A stretch of DNA of 64,000 bases. It comes from Verticillium longisporum. Taxonomy: Eukaryota > Ascomycota > Sordariomycetes > Glomerellales > Plectosphaerellaceae. Every line of letters starts with the position of its first letter. Within the stretch, counting starts at the first letter, position 1. The stretch spans positions 2,170,001 to 2,234,000 of the forward strand of contig JAETXT010000013.1 in assembly GCA_019188255.1 (NCBI GenBank), written 5' to 3'. This document shows positions 44,476 to 55,849 of this stretch, one piece after another. Both the position numbers and the translations under genes were made by a program. The notes below the pieces were generated by a model. That model worked only from the letters and a program-made list of their open reading frames with translations. It was not told where the DNA came from and searched no databases.

Positions 44476-45338
44476 ATCGTCGGCTGGGGAGTACCCTCAA
44501 GGGACGGGTTCGAGAGCAGGTGAAGTGAGTCGAGCGGGGAGAGGGGGACGCAAGGGATCTTGACGTGAACCCTTGAGATGAGAGGTAGGTAGGTAGCAGC
44601 GCGCAGTATTGATACTGCGGCTGAAGATGTTGGTGTCGGAGGGGTTGAGTCGGTCGGGTCGAGTCAAGAGTACGGTGTCGAGGCTGCGATCTTGGCTCGA
44701 TCGCCGGAGAGGCTTTGGCTGTGGTCGTGATTGATCGCCTCGAACGAGAGCTGGCTCGTGTTGGTTGGGAGGGCGATGTCAGGGTGATGAGAGGGCGACG
44801 AGTATGAGCCGATGGCGGGCATTCGGCGGGGAAGTTGGCGACCTAAAATCCTGACGTCGAGGCGCTCTTTCCTTCTTCAAGTGCCGGGCCATAGGACCAG
44901 TCTTGTCCCGTCCGTCCCTGTGCGGGTTTCCGATTGCTTCCTTGCTCGGGTGGCCCGTGGGACCCAGAGCCCCGCTGAGGTGGACTCTCCAGCTGTTGTC
45001 GGCCAATCTCGGATATGGGACTGGGAGGGGGGCAGGGGCTGGGGGGTGCGGGTGGACCTCGAGTGTGTAATCCTGGGGAAGTCATTCGCTCGTGCGTCCC
45101 ACGGGGCGTTCCTGCCTGTCTGCTTGCCCCCAGGGCTACGTTTTATAGTGCCTGCTGACTAACTGCATCACAGGGGTCCCTTCCATCACTGTCTTTCAGC
45201 TGGCGCTTTTCTTATCGATAAAGGCTGACTTGGGCTGCGTCCCAACTCAAGGTTGATCGCAGTGGAGGACAGAGTTCCTCTGCGAACAATCTCAAAGGAC
45301 CTGTCGACGATACCGCCTCACGGGGCTGACAACTCTAC
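44476..45338. other. Intergenic region
   Basis: Promoter region of the small protein. A GGTAGGTAGGTAG repeat lies at about 44583. No gene supported. Confidence 0.45.
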
Positions 45339-46830
45339 ATGTCAGGGTCGGGTCTCCAACACCACGGCGAATGGCTCAAGCTGAGCTCGGCAGCAGACAT
45401 AGAGACCAATCTAGTGCTTTATTTACAGCATCAACGTGCTGCCGCCGACTTCCAGAATCATCTTTGGAACCAGAGAACACAGCTCGCGTTGCTTGTCCGC
45501 AACGCTCTCCACCTTCAGCCTGAGGACGGTTGCGAGATATGTTCACGCCAATCATGGATACAAGGTGGATTCAATGTCTGCGTCATGGTTGCTGTCAAAT
45601 CTTCTGGCAGGTCCACAACCTATGTCCTGCGCTGTCCATTCCCCCACCGGGTAGCTGAATCTCAATACCCAGGCACAATGGACGAAAAGCTCAGGTGTGA
45701 GGTTGCCACATATGTCTGGATCGAAGAGCACTGCCGCGATATCCCCATCCCAAAGCTTCACGCATTTGGCTTCACCGATGGGAAACAGATTCGATCCCCA
45801 GTCACTTTTCCACTTACACACTTCTCACCTTTCTCAGTTCACCCAGCACGACCAAGCGTCCTTGCACGCTCGTTTTTGCCGATATATCCGACGACAAGTA
45901 CACCGTCTCTTCGGCCTTCCACTCCTCTCGAACTACCATCTATCGTCCTCCCCTCCGACATTCAAAATCGGTCATATGCTCCTCGAATACATTCGTCCCG
46001 ACGTTGGTCAGATGCTTTCTACGACGTGGGAATCCTTCAAGGATAAGCCGCAGCGTAGTCGCCGTCTCTTCAAGGCGATTTCACGACTCATACTCTCGCT
46101 GGCTCGAGTGCCTCAAGCGCGGATTGGCTCCTGGCGATTCAACCCGGACGACTGCACTATTTCGCTGACAAACCGCCCGCTCATGGTTTCGACAATGACA
46201 TTCGAGCACAGTGGTACCCCGCGAATAATACAGCAAGATCAGACATACTGTTGCACGGACAGCTTTGTCTCAGACACGCTTACATTATACGACGAACATA
46301 GGCGTCACAACCCGCACGCTGTCGCAGACGAGGAGGATGCCTATGAGAGGATGGCCATGAGGACGCTACTGCGAGCTGTTTCGCGCCATTTCTTGTTGCG
46401 CGAACTTCGTCAGGGGCCTTTTATCTTACAATTCACTGACTTGCACCAGAGTAATATCTTTGTCGACAACGACTGGAACATCACATGTCTGGTTGACTTG
46501 GAATGGATTTGCGCTCTACCAGCAGAGATGTTATCTGTGCCATACTGGCTCACGGGCTGTAGCGTTGACGAGATCGTAGGCAAGCAGTACGAACTCTACG
46601 ACGCGACCCGCCAAACATTTTTATCCATCATGGACGAGGAAAGAACGGCCAAGCAGAAGGAACTAACCCTTATACTCCGCAACTCGTGGGAATCCAAAGG
46701 TGTATGGTTCTGGGCTTCCCTGAAATCCTTGAACGCCTGGCACTTTCTGTTCCAAGACCATATATTGCCAAAGTTCTTTGCCAATAAACAGGCAATAGCC
46801 TTGCTGAAGCCAGCCTCAAACCTGTGGTAA
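45339..46830 (+). CDS. APH-fold phosphotransferase-like protein
   Basis: Exons 45339-45800 and 45838-46830 (1455 nt, 484 residues). The N-lobe contains RQSWIQGGFNVCVMVAVKSS and CEVATYVWIEEHC..IPIPKLHAFG. The C-lobe has the APH motif LQFTDLHQSNIFVD followed by ITCLVDLEW, i.e. catalytic Asp, Asn and metal-binding Asp. This is the large fungal family related to aminoglycoside and choline kinases, with mostly unknown small-molecule or protein substrates. The intron uses GTCACT as donor, poor but the only way to join SP with FTQHDQASLHARF in phase; a frameshift is the alternative. No TM or signal. The gene starts the accessory stretch before the HNH and GTP cyclohydrolase genes. Confidence 0.75.
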
Positions 46831-47379
46831 GAGAACGTTGAAGCGATGGCGAAGCAGAAGGCCAAGGATGAGGTAGAGTACCGAGAAGAACTCGGACGTA
46901 ACTGTAGTGCCAAATGGTTAGGCATTCTAGGAGGACGGCGCTTCTAGAAATGCGCGATGGTGAGGTGAATGCACCACCTTCGGGAGTGGGGCCATCATGG
47001 CTGCCCCGCCAACCGATGAGGCCCACGCTAGCAGTCCCCATAATTCGTGAGCTCTCTTCAGAGCACTCATCGCTCCTTGATCTGGAATTGTTCCCGGCAT
47101 CTATCCTGACACCTCAGACTCGCGGCAGCGAGCTATGAAATCATTCTCATCCCGTGAGCAGTCGTACACTGTTGTCATCAACTGGTTGCACTCATTCGGC
47201 AAGGCTCCGCTCGACAAGGTGGCATGTAACGACGCTACCACTGCATCTCGTCAGTACTGTACACGCGCAAACCTCGAAAGCACACTCACGACTCACTTGG
47301 CTTGGCTCTCTACGACGATTGTGAGACAGGCCCTGACACTCCCGAAAACGTCATCACGGATCACGTTTGACGTTCAGCC
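46831..47379. other. Intergenic region
   Basis: About 550 bp. Short open frames at 46914-47138 and 47135-47443 (+) have no features and are not called. Confidence 0.45.
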
Positions 47380-48940
47380 ATGTCAAGCGCTGCAGTCACG
47401 CCTTCGATGCGGGCGGTCGGATGGAATGTACATTTCACTATAGGACACGAAGACGACCCAGGTGCTTTCGCCGGGATTTATCAAGTCCCAGGGAGCGATT
47501 TGGTGACCTTTCGCCAGGTTTGCGACGAGCTGCGCCTATGCTTCAAGTTACCGAACGATCCACGCAACGACAGTCACGAAGACAATCTCGACCCATGGTC
47601 CAATGTTGCTTTCGCTCTTGTCGATCAAACCGGTTTTCCAAGGTCGTCAATGCCCTTGCAGTCATTTGTGACGCAGCACGACCTGGATCGATCCGTACCG
47701 AGTCTTTCGCTATTGCGTCCGAAGGAACAGAATGTCCTGAGATACCATCTTGTCTACCACAAGAGCTGCAATCTACCTTCCAGTTCCTCACTAGAAACTC
47801 ATCTACAAGGTAGCTTGGAACAATTGCTTCCCCTGGTCCTTCTCTCGGACTTTGATTAACCTATTCCTAGCGAGATGTGCTCAACAACTCCCTGACCCTA
47901 TTCGCCATCGCGATTCTCGGTACTTGCCACCGAACAAAACGCCTTCTGATCCAAGACTCACAGTGATGCCGTTACGACGATTCCTTAAAGCCCGCTCTCA
48001 ATCCCCTTCCAAACGATCCACTTCTGGCTCTAGTTCGCCTAGGAAGGACGACTTAGCGGACGCTGATGATGAATTCAACGATATGCTTGCTCCTGCTAGC
48101 ATGAACATAGACTTTGAGGCGGCGAAAAAGGTCACGAGTGAATTCAGGTCCTCGTGTCTCAATAGGGGAACTTCCTGTGCCGTCTCCGGCAAAGGAGAGG
48201 CCTGGTGTCCAGGCCAGTCTATAGGCCCCGGTGTCCAGGCCTGCCATATTGTCCCTCAGCAGCATTACCACCTTTATCCAAGGCAATATGCTGATGGCAA
48301 TACCTTTGGAGAAGATGTTTCGTATCGACTTCAACAAGCCTGGCAGCGTACTTGGAGTTCCAGGAATGGCATACTGATGATGAAGCATCTTCACGAGTTT
48401 TTCGACGCACGACTCTTCTCTATCCACCCTGATACGCTTCACGTTCGAGTATTCGTACCTTACGACGCCCTGATTGAGTTCAACGGTCGGACAGCATCGG
48501 TGCCGGCGTCTATTGATCGGAAGGCCCTCCGGCATCATTACGAGATGTGTTGCATTGAGAATATGGCAGCTGAGAGGCCAATTTTACATGTTGCATCACC
48601 GAGTACAAGCAGATTGGGTACATCAGGGACAGGCACGCCGCTCAGTGCGAGAACTGAGCTCCCCGCGACGCCAGACTCCAGAAGCGCGCCTTCGGAGACC
48701 ATCGGTGGCAAGACAGGCGACCCATCTAAGAGACCGCGATCGACCTATTCTGACCGAAGTCTGCCAAAAGACGCTTTTGAGTGGGGCGCATTTGCTGACG
48801 AAGCGGAAGCCGCCGAGAGAGGGCGGAAGCGTAGGCGACCGGAGGACTGCTTAGTCGATGAGGCCTGCTCACAAAGTGATTGGATCGTTCCGGAGGGACG
48901 TCATATTGAAGCTATGCCAATCGATGGTGACAATCTGTAA
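47380..48940 (+). CDS. HNH-nuclease-domain (HNH_2-type) fungal protein
   Basis: Exons 47380-47809 and 47871-48940, 499 residues. The N-terminal part (VGWNVHFTIGHED) is typical of fungal proteins that carry this domain. A Ser-rich region then leads to the HNH-like core: CAVSGKGEAWCPGQ, QACHIVPQQHYHLYP, WSSRNGILMMKHLHEFFDARL and VRVFVPY. The ACHI His, the RNGILM Asn and LHEFFD His form the HNH triad. A Ser/Pro/Arg-rich disordered end includes a basic KRPRS and RKRRRP that could be nuclear signals. Members are abundant in filamentous fungi in accessory regions; their biological role is unknown. Convergent with the GTP cyclohydrolase I gene. Confidence 0.8.
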
Positions 48941-49316
48941 AGGAGGCTCAATAGTCAGCTTTGAGTACAAGACAGTGAAATTACCTCCGAACCATGATGG
49001 GTGGTTGAATCGGGCTAAGGAAGTACTAGCACCCAGCGCGGGCTGACTCTCAGACGTTTGGTTTTACAGCATGTGTATGACACAGCAGCCCTGACATGTG
49101 AAAAACTTCAAACTCCGAGGCTCGCGCTCGATCTGTGGACTGTCCAAGAGCATTCTGTTTGACTAGTTCCAACAAGTTGCGTGGACTATTCACGCCCCTC
49201 CTCGAGAGATTGGTATGCTTCTAATCAGGATCCGTGCTCGACTTATAAGTAGCGTTTCCACTTTCCGATCCCGTCACCGCAAGCATTGAAACTCGAACCT
49301 GTATCAGTAAGATCTT
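48941..49316. other. Convergent 3' region of HNH and GTP cyclohydrolase genes
   Basis: About 375 bp non-coding, no repeat seen. Confidence 0.45.
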
Positions 49317-50295
49317 TTAGATGAGACTGAAGAACTCCGTCCGTATCTCATAGTTCTCCTTGAAACAGCCAAGGACGCAGCTGGTCACGGTACTCGAACC
49401 CGTCTTCTCCACACCACGCATGACCATGCATAAATGACTTGATTCCATGACCACCACAGTCCCTTGGGGATCCAAAATATCCATTAGGGCCTGCGCTACC
49501 TGCTCAGTGAGACGTTCTTGTATTTGTAGCCTTCGAGAGAACATCTCGGCTATTCGTGGGAGTTTGGATAGTCCGATGACTGCACCCGACGGAATGTAAC
49601 CAATGTGCATCTAGACTGCAGTAAGCTTTGCATACTTTGGGCGGGGCAACAGGCATCATTGATTACTTTGCCAGTGAAGGGTACGAGATGATGTTCGCAA
49701 AGGCTGTGGATCTCAATATCCTTCACAATGACCATCTCATTATGGCCTTCATGGAAAATTGCATTGTTGGTGACATCTTCGAGTCTTTCTTGGTAGCCTT
49801 TCGTCAAAAAAGCAAGGCTTTAGAGTATCGGGACGGTGTATTGATGAGGCCTTCGCGGTTGGGGTCCTCCCCGATACACTCGAGTAGCGTTTTCACGGCG
49901 CCTTTCATCTTCTGAAGTCGATGGTCGGCATCTTCTGACGTTTCATCCATGTGGCTCACAATGTTAGCGATTGGATTTTTCTCTGCCATAGAGTCACATT
50001 CCGCAATTTTTGGCTGCCTCAATGTTGGGGTGTTTTGACATGTGCTCAAAGCATCCTGGAGACCATACGCCTTGCTATCATCAATACTGACACCAGGAAC
50101 ATCGCAGCCACCCAGGTGACCCTTCGAAGTTGAAGAGTGTATAATCGAAGTGCTTTTGAAAGGAGTCATCTCGTTTAAGGACTTGCTCTTTCGCTTTCGC
50201 TTGGTAGTGATTTTGGCGCCTGCTATTGAAGACCTTGCGAGTCTCGCCGTGAAACGTGTTCGTTGTTTGGGGCGTATCGCTTTCGCTTGACCCAT
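49317..50295 (-). CDS. FOL2: GTP cyclohydrolase I, one frameshift
   Basis: Converts GTP to 7,8-dihydroneopterin triphosphate, first step to folate and pterins. Exons 50295-49667 and 49610-49317 (intron GTAATC to TCTAG) total 923 nt, so one added base makes 307 residues. The N-terminal 120 residues are basic and Ser-rich; the catalytic part starts [20 protein letters not shown]. It has [13 protein letters not shown] with zinc Cys and His, then [20 protein letters not shown] and [13 protein letters not shown] with the second zinc Cys. The frame is broken in the A6 run at 49806-49811 between SKALLF and LTKGYQE. Catalytic residues are all kept. It is near an accessory enzyme, divergent with it, so may be a second copy serving secondary metabolism; a TATAAAG lies at 50446-50440 on this strand. 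Confidence 0.88.
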
Positions 50296-50742
50296 GACGG
50301 TCTCGTATATGCATACGGTATCTTGTCGATATCTAAGCCAAGTTGAGGCAATGACCAATGGCAGTGTCACCAGACGAGAGGCTGGAAGCGACCAAAAGCT
50401 CGCTCTCAATAGCCTGGAATCCGTGGCGGTGGTAATCGGCTTTATAATGTAAAACCTTAGGCACTTGAGGTATATACCTAACTCATCGCAACTAAAGGTG
50501 AACCGAACGAAACTAGAGTACATTGGCAGGTTTGCTGCCATCGAACGTCACTTCCTCAGGCATCAAATCACGCATAGCTGGTGGATGCCCCTAGACCTGC
50601 AGCAGGCCAGCCGCAGCCAACACTCAAAGATGTATCGCGACCTCCTTGTGTGTCTGAGATGAGTAAAAGCCCCGCTCGGATGCGCTATCAGATGTAGGGC
50701 GCCTTTCACATGTGTCCTAAGAGTTCAAACACAGGATTCATA
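50296..50742. other. Promoter-side region of GTP cyclohydrolase I
   Basis: Contains TATAAAG on the minus strand at 50446-50440. No gene seen. Confidence 0.5.
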
Positions 50743-51215
50743 CTAGGGTTAGGAATACCTAAATGGTCTCGTTTGGGTATTATAGGGGAGTGGATATTTA
50801 GGCTTTCTAGGTTGCCTAGAGAGAACCTATGGGTTCTCTCTAGGTAGCCTAAAAAACCTATAGAAATTTCTAGGTTCCTCTAGGTTGCCCATTTCAGCCT
50901 ATAGGTTCTCTCTAGGTAGAAGCTAGGGTCTATATATAGCCTATACCTAATTTCAGCCCTTAGGATATTATATTAATAGAGTATTAAATAGGGTATAAGG
51001 TATTCTAATAAGTATATAATAATATTACTATATTATAAGACCTAAAATAACCTAGACCCCGCTACCTATTTAGGTTTAGGTTATTTTCTAGGGAGCATAT
51101 TTTAGCTTAAAAACCCATGTAGGTAGTAGAGTATTGGGTTTTTGGGGCTTTGGGTTCTTACGCTAAGTTTCTAGGTGCCTAATAGGTCAGAATCTTTGGG
51201 TATTCCTAAGCCTAG
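50743..51215. mobile_element. MITE-like element with imperfect terminal inverted repeats
   Basis: A 473-bp AT-rich element without a coding frame. The ends are imperfect inverted repeats of about 22-25 bp: CTAGGGTTAGGAATACC at the left (50743 on) and the complement of CTAGGCTTAGGAATACC at the right (ending 51215), followed by AAA and partly matching bases. Inside there is a near-perfect hairpin CTAGAGAGAACC/GGTTCTCTCTAG at 50816-50843 and many CCTAGGTT-like units. No clear target-site duplication was found. It lies in the space between the divergent GTP cyclohydrolase and four-domain genes, 130 bp before the latter's ATG. Confidence 0.6.
50816..50843. repeat. Perfect 12-bp hairpin inside the MITE-like element
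   Basis: Arms CTAGAGAGAACC (50816-50827) and GGTTCTCTCTAG (50832-50843) with a 4-nt loop; further partial copies of the arm occur at about 50898-50920. Confidence 0.85.
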
Positions 51216-51344
51216 TTTCAGGGACTGCGGCCCAAGAGTCCGCTTTTTGCGAGCTTAAGAGCATCTCCTCCCGTACACAATGATGCCAGGAAGATAACAT
51301 ACACCAAAACTCCATTCCCAGATACATAAAGACAGGTTACTATC

Positions 51345-54300
51345 ATGGCGAATCTCAACACATTGAAGAACAAACTTAGGCAGCAGGCCACCACGACTTC
51401 ATCTCGCCCTCTGCAACCACTCTCTGAAGCACAGTACAGGGAAGGCTTTGACAGCTTGTTCCAAGGCTCTACATACGACACATACCAGAAGTTCATTCTC
51501 CCTGAACTGTCTCTGGTATTGACCTCTCTCCTTGATTCACGACCTGGGATTTCCATGTTGGAGGTTGGGCCTGGTCCAAGAAGCGTTGTTGGATCTCTAC
51601 CAAGCAGGGTCCGACAGAGCATCACCAATTACGTTGCATTGGAGCCCAATCTCTTGTTCGCCGATTGTCTCAGAGCCTGGCTTTCCTCGAACTCGGGGTC
51701 AGGCCCTCCTCTGCCTTCCCTTCGAAGCCGACCTAAGGTACACGGTGCCCCCTTCTCATCAGATGCCAATTCAAACACCTGGAACGCCCGTGACATGGGT
51801 GGAACCAGCGAAGCATTCGATATTGTGCTTTTCTGCCACAGCATGTACGGCATGCAGCCAAAACGCAGGTTCGTCGAGCGAGCGATGGAAATGTTGGTGA
51901 CAAGGCCAGAAGGGGGCTTGGTGGTCGTTTTCCATCGGGAGGGAGTTCTGCGTCTCGACGGCCTGGTCAGTCATCAGTCATCCTATTACTCTTGGGGTTC
52001 CATCGATGTGGCAGTCGACAACAAAACCTTGGACTGTTTCAATTCGTTCATCGCGGGCCTCGCCTTACCGGATCACAGCGTGGGCACGTCTACGCGAGAT
52101 GAAAGGCGTAAGACTTGTCGGGCTCTTGGTCGCCATGATGATACGACGAATCGATTATTCTTCAGCTCGCCTGAAATGATGGTTACCTTTACGAGGCACG
52201 CAACAGCATTATCTGAGCTGATGGAATTAGTGCCGGTGGCGGACCAGAACATAACAATCAAGAACTGGGAATCTCGTCGTCGCTATCCGGCATCGATTAT
52301 GCGACCTGCCAATGTTCGACATATCCATCAATGTGTCTGTTGGGCTTTGAATCATGGCGTCAGTCTCACTGTTGTTGGTGGGGGTCACAGCAGTCACTGT
52401 TTACAGCCCAATGTGGTCTCGGTCGACATGAGTGCCTTCGGACATGTGCGTGTGCATCGAGTCGTGGAGAGAGAAGATAAGTCTGTTTGCACTGGCTCCT
52501 ATTGCCTTGTCGCCGAAGCAGGCTGCAAGACTAGAGACATTGTACGAAAGGCTGCTGAGGCAGGCTTGATTGTGCCCCTCGGTGCTCGCCCAAGTGTTGG
52601 CGCCGGCCTCTGGTTACAAGGCGGCATCGGACACTTATCCCGATTACATGGACTCTCATGTGACGCCATCATCGGTGCTGTGATAGTCAGCGTTGCGTCA
52701 AGCAAGGTCTTCTATGTGGGATACGTACCAAACCAGTATCGGCCCGCAGGAGCCGTGTCTCCTCATAACGAGCAAGAGAATTCTGTGGGGTCTGAGAGGC
52801 GCTGGGACAAACTTTGGCATCGTAGTCAGCGTCACATTCAAAGCTTATGCAGGTCCTGTCTTCTCGATCCGGAACTGGGTTCTTCCACTGAACGATCAGT
52901 ACGAGGCACGGCACAAACTCAGCGAATTCAGCAAGTCTGTTGCCAAACCGCTCTTGAGGAATCAGTCTGCAGACGCATACCTGTACTGGGATGCAGACAA
53001 GCTACATCTTGGCGTGACCATGTTCGAGACTTCGACCACTCCTACAAGCTTCACGCAAGTACCGGCATCGTTGGCAGCGATTTTGGGATCAGAAAACCGT
53101 GAACAAACTGCGGACAGTTTCAAATTGTTCGACTCTGAGATGTATATCTCCGAAATGCACGGTGGACATGCTGATGGAAAAACTTCTTCCTTCAAGCGTT
53201 GTGTGTTCTTGAAGAACATTGGTGATGCGCAGGTCACGGAAAGTCTGCTGATTGCAGTGCAGACTCGTCCTACGCCGCTTTGCTACCTCCACTTACTCCA
53301 AGGTGGAGGTGCGATTGGCGATGTGCCGTCTGACGCCACTGCTTTCGGCTGCCGGGATTGGGACTTTGCCTGCGTAATTACCGGCGTATGGCCTCGCAGT
53401 CAAGACGAGACCAAGATTGAAGTAGCTGCCGTGCAGTGGGTTTACAGTGTCGTCAAGAGGCTTCTGCCTATAAGCTCTGGAGTTTACGGTGCCGACCTCG
53501 GACCAGACCCAAGAGACGCTGGACTTGCAATCGTAGCCTTCGGGGGTAACCGACAGCGACTCCATCACCTCAAGCACAGGATGGACCCTTATAACGTGCT
53601 ATCCTACGCCTGTCCGTTGAAGAAAATACCATCGAAACTGAAACTTGTCATTATTGTCACCGGCAGAAGCGGCGTTGGGAAGGATCATTGCGCGGTCGGT
53701 TGGGTCTCTTTGATCAACACAGCAAGCGGTAGCACCTATACAGAGCGCGTTCGGTCAGCATCAGTGACGTAATCAAACAAGAATACGCAGCGGCCACGGG
53801 AGCTGACCTCACGAGTCTGCACTCGGATAGGGTTTACAAAGAGGATCATCGTTCGGCATTGGCGGCCTTTTTCCAGGAGCAAGTGCGGCAACGGCCTCAA
53901 CTCCCAAAGGAGCATTTCCTGGCTGTAGTACATGACTCAGCAGAGGTTGAAGTCCTTTTCATTACCGGCATGAGGGATACAGCGCCGGTTGCCACCCTAT
54001 CCCACTTGATACCAGACATAAGATTGCTCGAGGTTCGCATTGAATGCAGCCACAAAACCCGTGATATCCGCCGAGGATGTCGAGATCCCGATGACAAGAA
54101 CGACGACGATGAAGACGATCAAAATAGCAGCGCGAGCCTTACCTTCAAGAATGAAAACTCTGGAAACAAGGAGCTGGAAAGCTTTTTTGAGAGACGCCTG
54201 CATCCTTTGATCCATGAAGACTTTCAGCGGCTGGCCCGCATGGTGTCCTCAACATTGGACTTTCCGCGCCAAGGGATCGAGTTTCGTCATGTTCTCAACA

Positions 54301-54800
54301 TCTCTCAAAGGCCAGGCGGACTGACTCTTTGCACCAACCTGTTGCATAAAAGCTTCTCAGGTGGTTGGAAGGACGTCACAGCTGTAGTGTGTTGTGAAGT
54401 AGGGGGCTTCATCTTTGCTTCAGCCTTGGCTGCGCATGTCGACCTGCCGTTGGCATTGATACGTCAAGCTGGAAAGCTTCCGCCACCTATCATCTCCGTC
54501 GTCAAGTCACTATCACACATTTCCTCGCCTTCCTCGAGTCCTGTACAAGAGAACCGAATCGAAATGAGCAGGAATTTGGTCCCGAAAGACGCGTCAGTAG
54601 TGGTGGTCGATGACGTGCTAGCCACGGGCAGGACGCTTCTTGCAGTACTTAGCCTCTTGGATAAAGCTGGCATACGTGCAGAAGACACCTGTGTGCTAGT
54701 GGTGGCAGAATTTCCTTTACACCGTGGCCGAGACTTCCTCTTGCGGCATGGCTTTGGAAGGGTAAAGATTCGAAGTCTATTAGCCTTTGGTGGACTTTAG
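51345..54800 (+). CDS. Four-domain enzyme: methyltransferase, FAD-linked oxidase, phosphomevalonate-kinase-like, APRT-like; two compensating frameshifts
   Basis: One polypeptide of about 1151 residues if two single-base errors are allowed. Residues 1-300: class I SAM methyltransferase, motif I MLEVGPGP at 71-78. Residues about 315-760: FAD-linked oxidase of the berberine-bridge/VAO kind, with GGGHSSH at 345-351 (His 348 may carry FAD) and RPSVGAGLWLQGGIGHLS. About 770-950: P-loop kinase VIIVTGRSGVGKDH, then ISDVIKQEYAAATGAD, like animal phosphomevalonate kinase. About 950-1151: phosphoribosyltransferase with CCEVGGFIFASALA and the PRPP loop VVVVDDVLATGRTLLA. An extra A at 52779-52780 and a missing G near 53753-53754 separate three open stretches. 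Adjacent domains share an unbroken stretch, so fusion is real: MTase-FAD, FAD-kinase and kinase-PRTase. The net length 3456 is a multiple of three. Substrate unknown. Confidence 0.75.
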
Positions 54801-55849
54801 GGTAGGAAATGTGTTGAAATGAAGCAGGACACTACGTAAAATAGTGGGTGTCGTTTCGCAGTTTCTATCATTCTTGTTCCGTCTTTCCTTAGCTTGATCA
54901 TGTATATCGGGTCAATGTAGCACATAAAAAAACCTACCATCTCCCTGAGGTAGGATTTCATTTTTACTATGAACTCTAAAACCGATCAAGCATGAATCGA
55001 TGACCTGCTGTAGCAAGTCGTAGGATGAGAAGATTCTGGTTAAATCCAAACAGTCAAAGGAATTCACCAGACAAGCGAAGACAAGGAAACTGTTTGTGAT
55101 GCGGTGCTATAAGAAGAGGATCAAAGGCTTTTGGCGGCTGAATTTGATGGTAGGCAGAGCTTTAGATGCTAGTATCTTGGGGCCAGTGATAAGGACCACA
55201 GATCCATTCCACCTAATGTAGCTGCTGGCCAGCCTTTTGAAGGCGTTGAGCCTTTATTCTCAAAGGCGGTTTCTTCGCGAAACCTCTGGATTCTGACACC
55301 GGTTCTGGCAGCACTCTCCAGAGGGGCTTCTCAGCTATGAGCTCCATGCTGTAGGCAGAGAGTAGCTGAGCGGCAATTCTCCCATTCATGAGAGGCAAAG
55401 TTGCTGTGTGCCTTTGTAAACTCCCTCTATATACGCTGGAGAAGAGAGAGTTATTATTAAAAGGGTCAGGGTTATTTTTAGGTAAAAGTTCAGGTTGGGA
55501 CTCTGAGCGTGTGATGCGTCGTGAGGCGTCGTGGGTCGAACTACCATAGATAGAAGGTAAGATTCATCATCACCATCGTAAGAAACACTCCCAAAGTACG
55601 AGTTGGCAGTTGCACTGGTGGGGAAGTGCCTCATAAGTCTATTTACTACCCCAGCCACTAAACTCGAGGAAGGGACGACCTTGACCGCTATGCTTTGTGA
55701 GCTTCCAGCTTACCTCTGTATTGAACCTCCCCGACCCGTAGCTCGCATCGTATATTGAACACCGATAGAGACGGAGTCTTAGTGGTTCCTAGCCTTGAGC
55801 TGCCAGTTGTCGGAGCCGTGCGCGAGAGAAAATTTGCCTGTATCGACAT
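54801..55849. other. Transition region, no supported gene
   Basis: Frames at 55213-55398 and 55386-55658 (-) are open but have no recognisable family. GC content falls toward 55.85 kb. Possibly degraded coding or transposon DNA. Confidence 0.4.

Noticed and set aside
55213..55658. Two open frames before the RIPed block
   Set aside because: No family recognised and different frames; kept only as a note on the region.
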